Assembly (NCBI GenBank): GCA_027058255.1
Contig: JALUTE010000342.1
Span: forward strand, 1 to 10,192
Origin: Methyloligella sp.
Lineage (GTDB): Bacteria; Pseudomonadota; Alphaproteobacteria; Rhizobiales; JALUTE01
Length of the DNA: 10,192 nt
Reading direction: 5' to 3'
Position numbers and translations under genes: made by a program. The notes under the pieces were generated by a model, which saw nothing but the letters and a program-made list of their open reading frames with translations, was not told where the DNA came from and made no database searches. Numbering within the stretch: position 1 is the first letter of the stretch; each line of letters begins with the position of its first letter. Shown here in pieces: positions 1 to 5,840 of this stretch.

Positions 1-82
1 GTCCACTGCAAGGCTTCGGAAATCTCAGCCCCCCAGTCCCCCCCGAGTCTTCTCTCCGGACCGGGCCCTTTTTCTCCCCGCC
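1..82 (+). repeat. Copy 1 of a diverged structured hairpin repeat (left end cut by window)
   Basis: This stretch aligns over its full length with 576-655; positions 1-19 match 576-594 at 15 of 19 bases. On the plus strand it can fold. An outer stem survives only in part (1-4 with 58-61), because its left arm runs off the window. An inner stem pairs 10-14 with 47-51 and 16-19 with 43-46, with t15 bulged. The loop (20-42) is dominated by two C tracts, CCCCCC and CCCCCCC, joined by AGT. A T run (CCCTTTTTCT, 66-75) follows the outer right arm, as in a Rho-independent terminator. It may be a small RNA 3' end, an intrinsic terminator or an intergenic repeat. The minus strand is G-rich and could instead form a quadruplex. 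Confidence 0.55.
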
Positions 83-240
83 AACCCTCCACCTCCAGAG
101 CCGAACGTAAAAATGTCTGCGCGTCGCGCCTCGGTGTCCTTCTTGCCTTGTCAGGTTGTCGAATCCGGCTTTGGGGCCGCCCGGCGGGCGGACTTGGCAC
201 GCCCGCCCCTCCGATTATGACCCTCGGGTACACTCGAAAC

Positions 241-332
241 CACGTCATTGCCGCGCTCGACGCGGCAACCCAGAGCGGCAACTGCCACGCTCGCGGCCCC
301 TGGATCACCCGGTCACGCCGGGTGATGACGTG
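241..332. repeat. Head-to-head pair of REP-like palindromic units
   Basis: Two hairpin units face each other. Unit A has perfect 8-bp arms, TTGCCGCG (248-255) and CGCGGCAA (261-268), around a 5-base loop, preceded by CACGTCAT and followed by CCCAG. Unit B has perfect 9-bp arms, ATCACCCGG (304-312) and CCGGGTGAT (318-326), around a 5-base loop, preceded by CTGG and followed by GACGTG. The outer ends are also complementary: CACGTCAT (241-248) with ATGACGTG (325-332), and CCAG (270-273) with CTGG (300-303). The whole is therefore a nested palindrome like a bacterial interspersed mosaic element. The layout CGTCATtgc...CCAG / CTGGat...ATGACG resembles intergenic palindromes I know to be common in alphaproteobacteria. 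Possible roles are transcription attenuation or mobilisation by a RAYT transposase; none is encoded here. Confidence 0.7.
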
Positions 333-568
333 AGAAACGGGTCTTGTCGCCGTCTGCATTTGAAGACAAGGACACTGAGCAAAGCCAAGGGCTTTTCTTC
401 ACCGCCAACGCGACAATCGCTGGCCGGGGTCACAGGCCGCGCGGCGCGGACGCGGCCTTGCCGAGCGCTGGGGTGACGTGGCGGCATTTTCCCGTCTTTT
501 TCCCTTGTTTTGCCCGATTCCGGCCCTTGCCTCGCCCCAATGCTTGCTATGCTCTTGAGCATTGCCTC
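333..568. other. Non-coding stretch; weak hairpins and a possible promoter
   Basis: I see no credible gene: the open frames here are short, lack family resemblance and lack good ribosome binding sites. There is a small hairpin AAAGCC/GGCTTT (381-386 and 390-395) followed by TCTT, too weak to call a terminator. There is also an 8-bp perfect stem AGGCCGCG/CGCGGCCT (434-441 and 451-458) with no T run. From about 480 the plus strand is rich in C and T. A possible promoter for copy 2 of the structured repeat is listed separately. Confidence 0.5.
527..564 (+). promoter_or_regulatory. Possible promoter with overlapping inverted repeat, before copy 2 of the hairpin
   Basis: TTGCCT (527-532) and TATGCT (548-553) resemble -35 and -10 boxes, but their 15-base spacing is short. 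The -10 lies inside an inverted repeat, CAATGCT (538-544) with AGCATTG (558-564). A second perfect palindrome, ATGCTC-TT-GAGCAT, occupies 549-562. A transcript starting near 560 would begin just ahead of the outer stem of the hairpin at 569-642. This would make it a candidate regulated promoter for a short RNA. The spacing makes the promoter call uncertain. Confidence 0.3.
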
Positions 569-655
569 CGGCCCGGTCCGCTCCGAGACTTCGGACTATC
601 AGCCCCCCAGCCCCCCCGGGGTCTCTTTCACGGACCGGGCCGCCTTTCTCCCCTC
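569..655 (+). ncRNA. Copy 2 of the structured hairpin repeat; candidate small RNA or terminator
   Basis: The plus strand folds into a long hairpin. The outer stem is 12 bp and perfect (569-580 with 631-642; arm CGGCCCGGTCCG). An internal loop follows (581-584 and 626-630). The inner stem is 10 bp (585-594 with 616-625), with two G-U pairs at 590/620 and 591/619. The apical loop (595-615) contains CAGCCCCCCAGCCCCC, almost the same as in copy 1. The inner-stem pair 585/625 is G-C here and A-T in copy 1 (10/51), a change on both sides that keeps pairing. A pyrimidine-rich stretch (CCTTTCTCCCC, 643-653) follows the stem. C-rich loops of this type in alphaproteobacterial small RNAs can act as anti-Shine-Dalgarno sites; that role here is inference. 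It may equally be an intergenic repeat with no transcript. Confidence 0.4.
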
Positions 656-757
656 CCGAAGTCCTCACGACATGACGAGCGACTCTGCCCGCGCGCTCCG
701 GCCAAGGAGACAGGGGCGGGCCGTGCGTCAAGCCACGTGAGGGAGGCGGAGGAAAGA

Positions 758-773
758 GACGGCGCGCGCCGTC
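758..773 (-). terminator. Probable terminator after the rhodanese gene
   Basis: GACGGCGCGCGCCGTC is a perfect 16-bp palindrome, able to form a 6-bp stem with a GCGC loop. Read on the minus strand it is followed by TCTTTCC, a modest T-rich tail. It lies 29 bases beyond the stop of the rhodanese gene, where the minus-strand XRE-hydratase-rhodanese group should end. A second small stem (785-790 with 796-801) lies between it and the stop codon but has no T run. Confidence 0.4.
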
Positions 774-801
774 GCAGCGCCATTGGCCCGCCAGCCGGGC
801 C

Positions 802-1287
802 TCACGCGTCGCCGAGATCGCGGCCAAGCTGCTCGGGAGAGATCGCCGGGGAGATGCGCGCTTCCGCCTCGTCGGGTGTGAGGTCGTTGCCCTTGCCGTC
901 CACCAGCGGATATTCGCTGTCGTTCCAGCCGCGAATGCCCAGCTTCAGCGAGAGCACATTCTCATAGCCCATCTGCTGCAGGGTCGCGGCCGCAAGCACG
1001 CTGCGCCGCCCGGACCGGCAGATGGCCACGATGGGACGCTTGCGCGCCTCCACCAGCTCGGGCACGGTCTCGTAATAGCCGTACTCGCAGGCCGGCTCCA
1101 ATATGCCGCGCGGCACGTTGAGCGATCCCTTGATGTGCGCGCCCTGGAACTCGAGGCGCTCGCGAATGTCGAGGAGCAGAAGATCGGGCTCGCGGGCGAT
1201 CATCTCCTCGAGATCCCAGGGAAAGACCTCGCGCACGCGGCATACCGCCTCGGCGACGAAGCTCTCATAGGTCTTCCAGTCCGTCAT
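802..1287 (-). CDS. Single-domain rhodanese-like protein
   Basis: A 161-residue cytosolic protein with one rhodanese (thiosulfate:cyanide sulfurtransferase) fold covering about residues 20-130. The family signs are LLLLDIRE near 36-43, the GAHIKGSLNVPRG substrate-side segment (49-61), the active-site loop CRSGRRS with the likely persulfide cysteine at C90, and the closing GIRGWNDSEYPL. The CxxGxR loop is the six-residue sulfurtransferase form, so it is probably catalytic, moving sulfane sulfur to an unknown acceptor. About 20 extra residues precede the domain and a 30-residue charged tail follows; no signal peptide is seen. Its ATG overlaps the TGA of the upstream hydratase gene (ATGA, 1284-1287), and GGGGAGGGG lies just before the start inside that gene, so the two are probably translationally coupled. 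Why a rhodanese is paired with a CoA-ester hydratase is not clear from sequence. Confidence 0.9.
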   Translation of the reverse strand: MTDWKTYESFVAEAVCRVREVFPWDLEEMIAREPDLLLLDIRERLEFQGAHIKGSLNVPRGILEPACEYGYYETVPELVEARKRPIVAICRSGRRSVLAAATLQQMGYENVLSLKLGIRGWNDSEYPLVDGKGNDLTPDEAEARISPAISPEQLGRDLGDA

Positions 1288-2396
1288 CGCCCCTCCCCGG
1301 CGCCAGCGCGGCGCGGGATGATCAGCCAGAGATCGAGATCGAGGATCACGTTTTCCTCATAGGCGGCATCCGGTCCCTCGCGCGGGAAATCGGCGCAGGG
1401 CCTGTTCTTTGTGGCGATCATGCGCACCCGCAGGGCCCCCACATCCTTGCGCCCGGGAAGCGATGCCTTCTCCAGCACCTCGGACCAGGCATAGACCGTG
1501 TCGCCCGCGAATGCGGGGGCCACATGGCGCCCGCCATTGATCCCCGCCACATGGAAGGCATTGGCGAGGCCGTTGAACGAGATCGCACGCGCCATGGACA
1601 TGACATGGCCGCCATAGACGAGCCGGCGGCCAAACCGCCCCTCGGCCTGCTCATGATGGTTGAAATGGACCCGGGCCGTGTTCTGGTAGAGGCGCGTCGC
1701 CATCTGGTGCTCCGCCTCCTCGATGGTGACGCCGTCCACATGGTCGATGCGCTCGCCGGGCTCGAAATCCTCCCAGAGATGCGGCGCGCCGGAAAGGGCC
1801 ACGTCCCACGCCTCGACGGCGAGCGCCGGCACCGCGGCGCCCAGCGCCTCGACCGGCACATGATCGGCAAGCGCGGGCACGACCGGCTCGGGCGCGGGGC
1901 TTGCAGGGTCGCGCTTTCGCACCATCACCCAGCGCACATAGTCCAGAACCGGCTGACCGTCCCCGTTCAGCCCCGTGGAGCGGACCCAGACGATGCCGGT
2001 CTTGCCATTGGACGTCTCCTTGAGCCCGATCACCTGCGAGCGCGCACGCAAGGTCTCGCCGGGAAAGACGGGCCGCAGGAAGCGCACATCCGCATAGCCC
2101 AGATTGGCGACGGCGTTGAGGGAGATGTCGGGCACGGTCTTGCCGAACACGGTATGGAAGACCAGGAGATCGTCGAGGGGCGCCGCCGGATAGCCGATGG
2201 CCGTGGCGAAACTCTCGCCAGACTGAACGGCAAAGCGCGTGCCGTAGAGCGCGGTGTAGAGCGCCGCATCGCCTGCGGTGAGCGTGCGCGGCGTCGCGTG
2301 CACGAGCTCCTGGCCGATCGCGAAATCCTCGAAATAGCGGCCGGTACTGGTCTTGCCCTCCAAACGCCGCGCCGCAGCGGCCCCCGCCATGCTCAT
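1284..2396 (-). CDS. mch: Mesaconyl-CoA hydratase (2-methylfumaryl-CoA hydratase), double hot-dog MaoC family
   Basis: Probably interconverts mesaconyl-CoA (2-methylfumaryl-CoA) and beta-methylmalyl-CoA in the ethylmalonyl-CoA pathway, which replaces the glyoxylate shunt for growth on acetyl units in many alphaproteobacteria. The 370-residue length fits this enzyme (about 340-350) plus a short N-terminal extension. I recognise segments shared with the Rhodobacter enzyme: FEDFAIGQ and VHATPRT near 22-38, ALYGTRFA near 49-56, FGKTVPDISLNAVANLGYA near 83-101, YVRWVMVRKRDP near 153-164, DHVDGVTIEEAEHQMATRLY near 218-237 and RVHFNHHEQAEGRFGRR near 242-258. Two hot-dog halves span about 18-160 and 205-360. 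The ATG at 2396 is preferred: GAGAGGGG sits 8 bases upstream, while the GTG at 2402 is too close to it. The gene begins 28 bases after the XRE gene and overlaps the rhodanese gene. A related MaoC-family hydratase of another pathway is possible but less likely. Confidence 0.88.
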   Translation of the reverse strand: MSMAGAAAARRLEGKTSTGRYFEDFAIGQELVHATPRTLTAGDAALYTALYGTRFAVQSGESFATAIGYPAAPLDDLLVFHTVFGKTVPDISLNAVANLGYADVRFLRPVFPGETLRARSQVIGLKETSNGKTGIVWVRSTGLNGDGQPVLDYVRWVMVRKRDPASPAPEPVVPALADHVPVEALGAAVPALAVEAWDVALSGAPHLWEDFEPGERIDHVDGVTIEEAEHQMATRLYQNTARVHFNHHEQAEGRFGRRLVYGGHVMSMARAISFNGLANAFHVAGINGGRHVAPAFAGDTVYAWSEVLEKASLPGRKDVGALRVRMIATKNRPCADFPREGPDAAYEENVILDLDLWLIIPRRAGAGEGR

Positions 2397-2424
2397 CGCC
2401 ACCGCCCCTCTCGGCCCCCCGGTC

Positions 2425-2919
2425 TCAAAGGCTCTTCACATTGGTCGCGCCATTGCCCTGCGGCGTCTTGGCGTAGAACGGGCCGAACTGGATGAGGCAT
2501 TTGCGAAGCTCGGAGGCGCTGCGCTCCAGAAGATTGAGGAGATGCACCGCCGTGTCGAGATTGGCCCGCCGGATTCCCCCGTTCACCACCTGATTGGCGA
2601 CCACGGTGAGATGGTAGAGCTCGTCGATCTTGTTCTGGATGTCGAGGCCATTGGGTTTGGTCGTGTAATCCTCCGATGCGCTCGCCGGATAGCCGAAGAG
2701 CTCATTGGGCGTGACGCCGAGCGCGCCGCACATCACGAGAAGCCGGGGCAGCGGCGGCCAGGCTTCCGGCCCCTCCCCGTCCTCGCGCTCATAGACCGCG
2801 TAAGCCTTCGGATCGAGCCCGATCCGGGTTGCGAACTGCTCCGCGCTCTCAAACCCGCCCCTTTCGCGCGCCTCTTTCAACCGCTTGGCGAAAATGGCTT
2901 TTCTCTGGTCGCTCGCCAT
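2425..2919 (-). CDS. XRE-family helix-turn-helix regulator
   Basis: A 164-residue protein with a Cro/C1-type helix-turn-helix at about 10-76: FAKRLKEARER, then ESAEQFATRIGLDPKAYAVYERE, then LPRLLVMCGALGVTPNELFG. The spacing between the recognition helix and the last helices is slightly long, with a Pro/Trp-rich GEGPEAWPPLP insert. The C-terminal half (about 90-145) is predicted helical (IQNKIDELYHLTVVANQVVNG, HLLNLLERSASELRKCL) and resembles no ligand domain I can name; it may dimerise. The ATG at 2919 is chosen because GAGGAA lies 8 bases upstream and the HTH starts right after; upstream in-frame sequence is Arg-rich and not protein-like. It precedes the hydratase gene by 28 bases on the same strand, suggesting co-transcription and possible local control. 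A palindrome at 2983-2996 is a candidate operator. Its target and signal are not known. Confidence 0.85.
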   Translation of the reverse strand: MASDQRKAIFAKRLKEARERGGFESAEQFATRIGLDPKAYAVYEREDGEGPEAWPPLPRLLVMCGALGVTPNELFGYPASASEDYTTKPNGLDIQNKIDELYHLTVVANQVVNGGIRRANLDTAVHLLNLLERSASELRKCLIQFGPFYAKTPQGNGATNVKSL

Positions 2920-2982
2920 GCCTATTCCTCGAACTCGAATGACCACGATACGAATATGACGGTCACGCGCACGCCGGGCTCG

Positions 2983-2996
2983 TGAACGGCCGTTCA
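2983..2996. promoter_or_regulatory. Perfect 14-bp palindrome upstream of the XRE gene; candidate operator
   Basis: TGAACGGCCGTTCA is a perfect dyad with no spacer, 64 bases upstream of the XRE start codon in the 180-base gap after the acyl-CoA synthetase gene. A helix-turn-helix dimer would suit a site of this size, and autoregulation by the neighbouring XRE protein is the simplest idea. No convincing -35/-10 pair could be fixed around it. It could instead serve another regulator or be chance in GC-rich DNA. Confidence 0.35.
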
Positions 2997-3099
2997 ACCG
3001 CTCGCGCCCTGCGTCCCCGCCACCATTGGCGCGCCTCTTCCTGTCCAAATTATGGTCGGCTCTTACCCCATCGCCCAGAGCGAGGCAAGCGTTGGGCGC

Positions 3100-4728
3100 T
3101 CAAGGCTCGGCTTTGGCCATCTCTCGCAGCCGGAACTTCTGAATCTTGCCTGTCGAAGTCTTCGGAAGCTCGGTGAAAACCACGTGGCGGGGGCATTTGA
3201 AGTGGGCCATGCGCTCGCGGCACCAGGCGATGATGTCGTCTGCGGTCGCGTTTGCGGCGGGCTTGAGCTCGACAAAGGCACACGGCGTCTCGCCCCATTT
3301 CTCGTCCGGCTTGGCCACCACCGCCACCGCCTGCACGGCCGGGTGCTTGTAGATCACGTCCTCCACCTCGATGGAGGAGATATTCTCCCCTCCGGAGATG
3401 ATGATGTCCTTGGAGCGATCCTTGAGTTGTGTGTAGCCATCGGGGTGCATCACACCGAGGTCGCCGGAGTGGAACCAGCCGCCGGCAAAGGCCTCGCGGG
3501 TCGCCTCGGGATTGCGCAGATAGCCCTTCATGACGATGTTGCCGCGGAACATCACCTCGCCCAGGGTCTCGCCATCCGCCGGAACGGGGGTCATGGTCTC
3601 GGGGTCCATGACGGTGAGCGCCTCGAGCGCATGATAGCGCACCCCCTGGCGGGCCTTCTTCGCCGCCTGCCCGGCCCCGTCGAGGCCGTCCCATTCCGCC
3701 TTCCACTCGTTCACCACGGCGGGCCCATAGGTCTCCGTCAGGCCGTAGACATGGGTGACCTCGAAGCCGGCCTCGGCCATGCCGGCCAGCACCGCCTCGG
3801 GCGGCGGCGCGGCGGCGGTGATGAACCGCACCTTGTGGGCGAGCGGGCGGCGCTCCTGCGGCGGAGCATTGAGAAGGGTTGCCATGACAATGGGGGCGCC
3901 GCACAGATGCGTCACCCGGTGCTCGGCGAGCGCCTCGTACATGGCCTTGGCGCGCACCCAGCGCAGGCACACATGGGTTCCCGCCACCACGGAGACCGAC
4001 CAGGGAAAGCACCAGCCATTGCAGTGGAACATGGGCAATGTCCAGAGGTAGACAGGGTGGGCGCCCATGCCAGCGGCCACCACATTCGCATAGCCCATGA
4101 GGTAGGCGCCGCGATGGTGATAGACGACACCCTTGGGATTGCCGGTGGTGCCGGAGGTGTAGTTGAGGGAGATGGCGTCCCACTCGTCCGCGGGCGGGCG
4201 CCAGCGATAGGCCGGATCGCCGGCGGCGGTGAAGGCGTCGTAATCGGTCTCGCCGAGCCGGGCCCCGGATTGCGGAAACTCGGTATCCACATAGTGGATC
4301 ACCAGCGGGCGCGTCCTGGCCAAGGCGAGGGCCTTCTCCACCGTCTCGGCGAATTCGAGGTCGTAGATCAGAACGCGGCTCGACGAGTGGTCGAGCTGGA
4401 AAGCGACAATGGCCGGATCGAGGCGGGTGTTGATGGAATGGAGCACGGCGCCGGTCATGGGCACGCCGTAATGGGCCTCAAGCATGGCCGGCGTATTGGC
4501 CAGCATCACCGAGACGGTGTCGCCCGAACCGATGCCGCGCGCCGCGAGCGCCGAGGCGAGCCGGCGGGCATTCTCCCAGAAGGTGCGATAGGGCACACGC
4601 CTTGCCCCGTGCACGATCGCCGTGTGATCCGGGAACACGCGCGCCGCGCGCTCCAGGAAGCCGATGGGGGTCAGGGGCTGGTGGTTCGCGGGGGTCTTGT
4701 CGAGATTCTCCGAATAGGGATTGGGCAT
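3100..4728 (-). CDS. Acyl-CoA synthetase, AMP-forming (DmdB-like / medium-chain acyl-CoA ligase group)
   Basis: A 542-residue ANL-superfamily ligase that activates a carboxylic acid with ATP to an acyl-adenylate and then to the CoA thioester, in the cytosol. Visible motifs are the P-loop YTSGTTGNPKG (190-200), MFHCNGW (234-239 region) typical of the DmdB and plant acyl-activating-enzyme group, YGLTETYGP (328-336), SGDLG (421-425), the hinge DRSKDIIISGGENIS (437-451) and PKTSTGKIQK with the catalytic lysine at about 528. The opening NPYSENLDKTPANHQPLTP is also typical of this group. I chose the ATG at 4728 because that conserved opening starts there; the frame stays open to 4893 but the added residues are not conserved-looking. 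Shine-Dalgarno support is weak. Homologues act on medium-chain fatty acids or 3-methylmercaptopropionate; the substrate cannot be read here. It is transcribed divergently from the toxin-antitoxin pair. Confidence 0.9.
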   Translation of the reverse strand: MPNPYSENLDKTPANHQPLTPIGFLERAARVFPDHTAIVHGARRVPYRTFWENARRLASALAARGIGSGDTVSVMLANTPAMLEAHYGVPMTGAVLHSINTRLDPAIVAFQLDHSSSRVLIYDLEFAETVEKALALARTRPLVIHYVDTEFPQSGARLGETDYDAFTAAGDPAYRWRPPADEWDAISLNYTSGTTGNPKGVVYHHRGAYLMGYANVVAAGMGAHPVYLWTLPMFHCNGWCFPWSVSVVAGTHVCLRWVRAKAMYEALAEHRVTHLCGAPIVMATLLNAPPQERRPLAHKVRFITAAAPPPEAVLAGMAEAGFEVTHVYGLTETYGPAVVNEWKAEWDGLDGAGQAAKKARQGVRYHALEALTVMDPETMTPVPADGETLGEVMFRGNIVMKGYLRNPEATREAFAGGWFHSGDLGVMHPDGYTQLKDRSKDIIISGGENISSIEVEDVIYKHPAVQAVAVVAKPDEKWGETPCAFVELKPAANATADDIIAWCRERMAHFKCPRHVVFTELPKTSTGKIQKFRLREMAKAEP

Positions 4729-4858
4729 CTGAGGCAACCTCGGCACCTGGGTTCGCGCCGTCTCCCGTTGACGGCCGCTCGAAGCTAGCCAATGCCCGCG
4801 CCCCGGGCAATGGGCCGCAAGGCGCAGGAGCAAGGACAACGGTCTTCGGGGCCACGCC

Positions 4859-4889
4859 TTGCGTGTGATATCATTGTGCATGCATAATG
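4859..4889 (+). promoter_or_regulatory. Promoter and overlapping operator of the toxin-antitoxin pair
   Basis: TTGCGT (4859-4864) and CATAAT (4883-4888) are separated by 18 bases and form a good sigma-70-type promoter pointing to the antitoxin gene. The -10 box lies inside an 18-bp near-perfect palindrome (4872-4889): CATT-g-TGCATGCA-t-AATG, with one mismatched pair. This is the expected arrangement for autorepression, since FitA/VapB ribbon-helix-helix antitoxins bind inverted repeats over their own promoter. The site is also in the divergent leader of the acyl-CoA synthetase gene, so it could influence that gene too. Confidence 0.6.
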
Positions 4890-4957
4890 GCACTAGTCAT
4901 GCTGGCCCAGGCAGCCCGCGACTATGGCTCGAGGTTCGACAGGAGGAGGGGGCCACC

Positions 4958-5200
4958 ATGGCCGCCATCACATTGAGAAACATCCCCGACGATCTTTACG
5001 AACGGCTCAAACGTGCCGCCGAGGCGCACCACCGCTCCATCAATGGCGAGGTGATCCATTGCATCGAGCTTGCCCTTCGGCCAAGGCGGCTTGCCGCCGA
5101 GGAGCGCATCGCGCGCTTGCGCCGCCTGCGCCGGGACATTCCGGCGGGCGCGGTCGATGCCGATGACATCCGTCGAGCCATCGCCGACGGGCGTCCATGA
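4958..5200 (+). CDS. FitA/VapB-type ribbon-helix-helix antitoxin
   Basis: An 80-residue protein predicted to bind DNA and neutralise the PIN toxin encoded next to it. The first 45 residues form a ribbon-helix-helix: a short strand MAAITLRNIP, helix DDLYERLKRAAEAHHRS, then INGEVIHCIELAL, close to the FitA pattern (ITIRNLPD...RLK.RA..HGRS.N.E). The remainder, rich in Arg, Leu and Asp/Glu (RRLAAEERIARLRRLRRDIP...DDIRRAI), is the likely toxin-binding tail. The start at 4958 has a strong AGGAGGAGGG (4941-4950) seven bases upstream; the frame extends up to 4859 but that part runs over the promoter. It ends in ATGA overlapping the toxin start, so toxin translation is probably coupled to it. Chromosomal pairs of this kind may be stabilising or stress-linked; nothing here decides that. 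Confidence 0.92.
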   Translation: MAAITLRNIPDDLYERLKRAAEAHHRSINGEVIHCIELALRPRRLAAEERIARLRRLRRDIPAGAVDADDIRRAIADGRP

Positions 5201-5598
5201 TCGTCGTCGACACCAATGTCATCGCCTATCTCGCCCTTCCGTCGCGCCATACTCCGGCCGCCGAACGTCTCCTGATCGAGGAGCCGGAATGGGCCGCGCC
5301 CTTGCTGTGGCGAAGCGAGCTGCGCAATGTCCTCGCGCTCTATCTGCGCCGCAGGGTGCTCTCTTTCAGCCGGGCCGTTGCCATCCAGTCGGAGATGGAG
5401 TCGTTGCTGGACGAGCGGGAGTATGAGGTCGCCTCGCTCGATGTGCTCACCCTGGCCAACATGAGCGACTGCACGGCCTATGACTGCGAGTTCGTCGCCC
5501 TGGCGCGCCATCTCGGCGTCGCGCTCGTGACCACGGATCGCAGGCTCGCCCGGAGCTTTCCGGACACGGCCGTTCTGCTGACGGACCGTGCGCCCTGA
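5197..5598 (+). CDS. VapC/FitB-family PIN-domain ribonuclease toxin
   Basis: A 133-residue protein with the full PIN fold: strand and first acidic residue in MIVVDTNVIAYL (D5, with N7), second in RSELRN (E41), third in SDCTAYDCEFVALARHLG (D96), fourth in LVTTDRRLA (D114). All four acidic positions expected for the Mg2+-dependent active site are present, so the toxin appears intact. Family members cut RNA, often initiator tRNA or rRNA; the target here cannot be read from sequence. Length is normal for VapC (about 130). Translation starts at the ATG overlapping the antitoxin stop (5197-5200), with only a weak Shine-Dalgarno of its own, consistent with coupling that keeps antitoxin in excess. 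No other toxin-antitoxin or mobile gene lies nearby in the window. Confidence 0.93.
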   Translation: MIVVDTNVIAYLALPSRHTPAAERLLIEEPEWAAPLLWRSELRNVLALYLRRRVLSFSRAVAIQSEMESLLDEREYEVASLDVLTLANMSDCTAYDCEFVALARHLGVALVTTDRRLARSFPDTAVLLTDRAP

Positions 5599-5772
5599 TC
5601 CTCGCAAAGCGTGCGACCTTGTCGCGCGCCGGTTCGCATGGAGCCGGCAAGGGCCTGCGCGGCCGCGCATGTCAACCTTTTCGCTCACGGCTTGGAGCCC
5701 CATAGCCGAAGCGCCAATTGCAGCCTCGGCCAGAAGAAGGCTCACTAGGGGCAAGGCGAATGCGCATGCGGG

Positions 5773-5789
5773 CGCCGGGATGCCCGGCG
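5773..5789 (+). promoter_or_regulatory. 7-bp perfect hairpin in the leader of the propionyl-CoA synthetase gene
   Basis: CGCCGGG-atg-CCCGGCG forms a perfect 7-bp stem with a 3-base loop, 51 bases before the start codon. There is no T run, so it is not a typical terminator; it could stabilise a leader or be chance in GC-rich sequence. The rest of the 242-base gap after the toxin gene shows no clear promoter or binding site that I can fix. Confidence 0.25.
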
Positions 5790-5840
5790 GCAATACCACC
5801 CGCGCGCAACCCCTGAGCCACGGGGAGGGAGGGCCCGAGA

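Noticed and set aside
381..399. Hairpin AAAGCC/GGCTTT followed by TCTT, as a terminator
   Set aside because: A 6-bp AT-containing stem with a 3-base loop and a broken T run is too weak, and no gene ends just before it.
344..967. Open frames on both strands in the left region (for example 344-967 plus and 399-827 minus)
   Set aside because: No ribosome binding site, no family resemblance, Arg/Pro/Ser-rich composition, and overlap with structured repeats and the rhodanese gene.
1524..2495. A 323-codon plus-strand frame across the hydratase and XRE genes
   Set aside because: It crosses two well-supported minus-strand genes and shows no family resemblance.
3071..3101. Possible terminator after the acyl-CoA synthetase gene (AGCG/CGCT stem)
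   Set aside because: The stem is only 4 bp and is not followed by T residues on the minus strand.
3052..4788. A 578-codon open frame on the plus strand opposite the acyl-CoA synthetase gene
   Set aside because: It is a mirror of codon bias in GC-rich DNA: the opposite strand carries a complete, motif-rich ligase, and the translated frame is His/Gly/Arg-rich without any recognisable domain.
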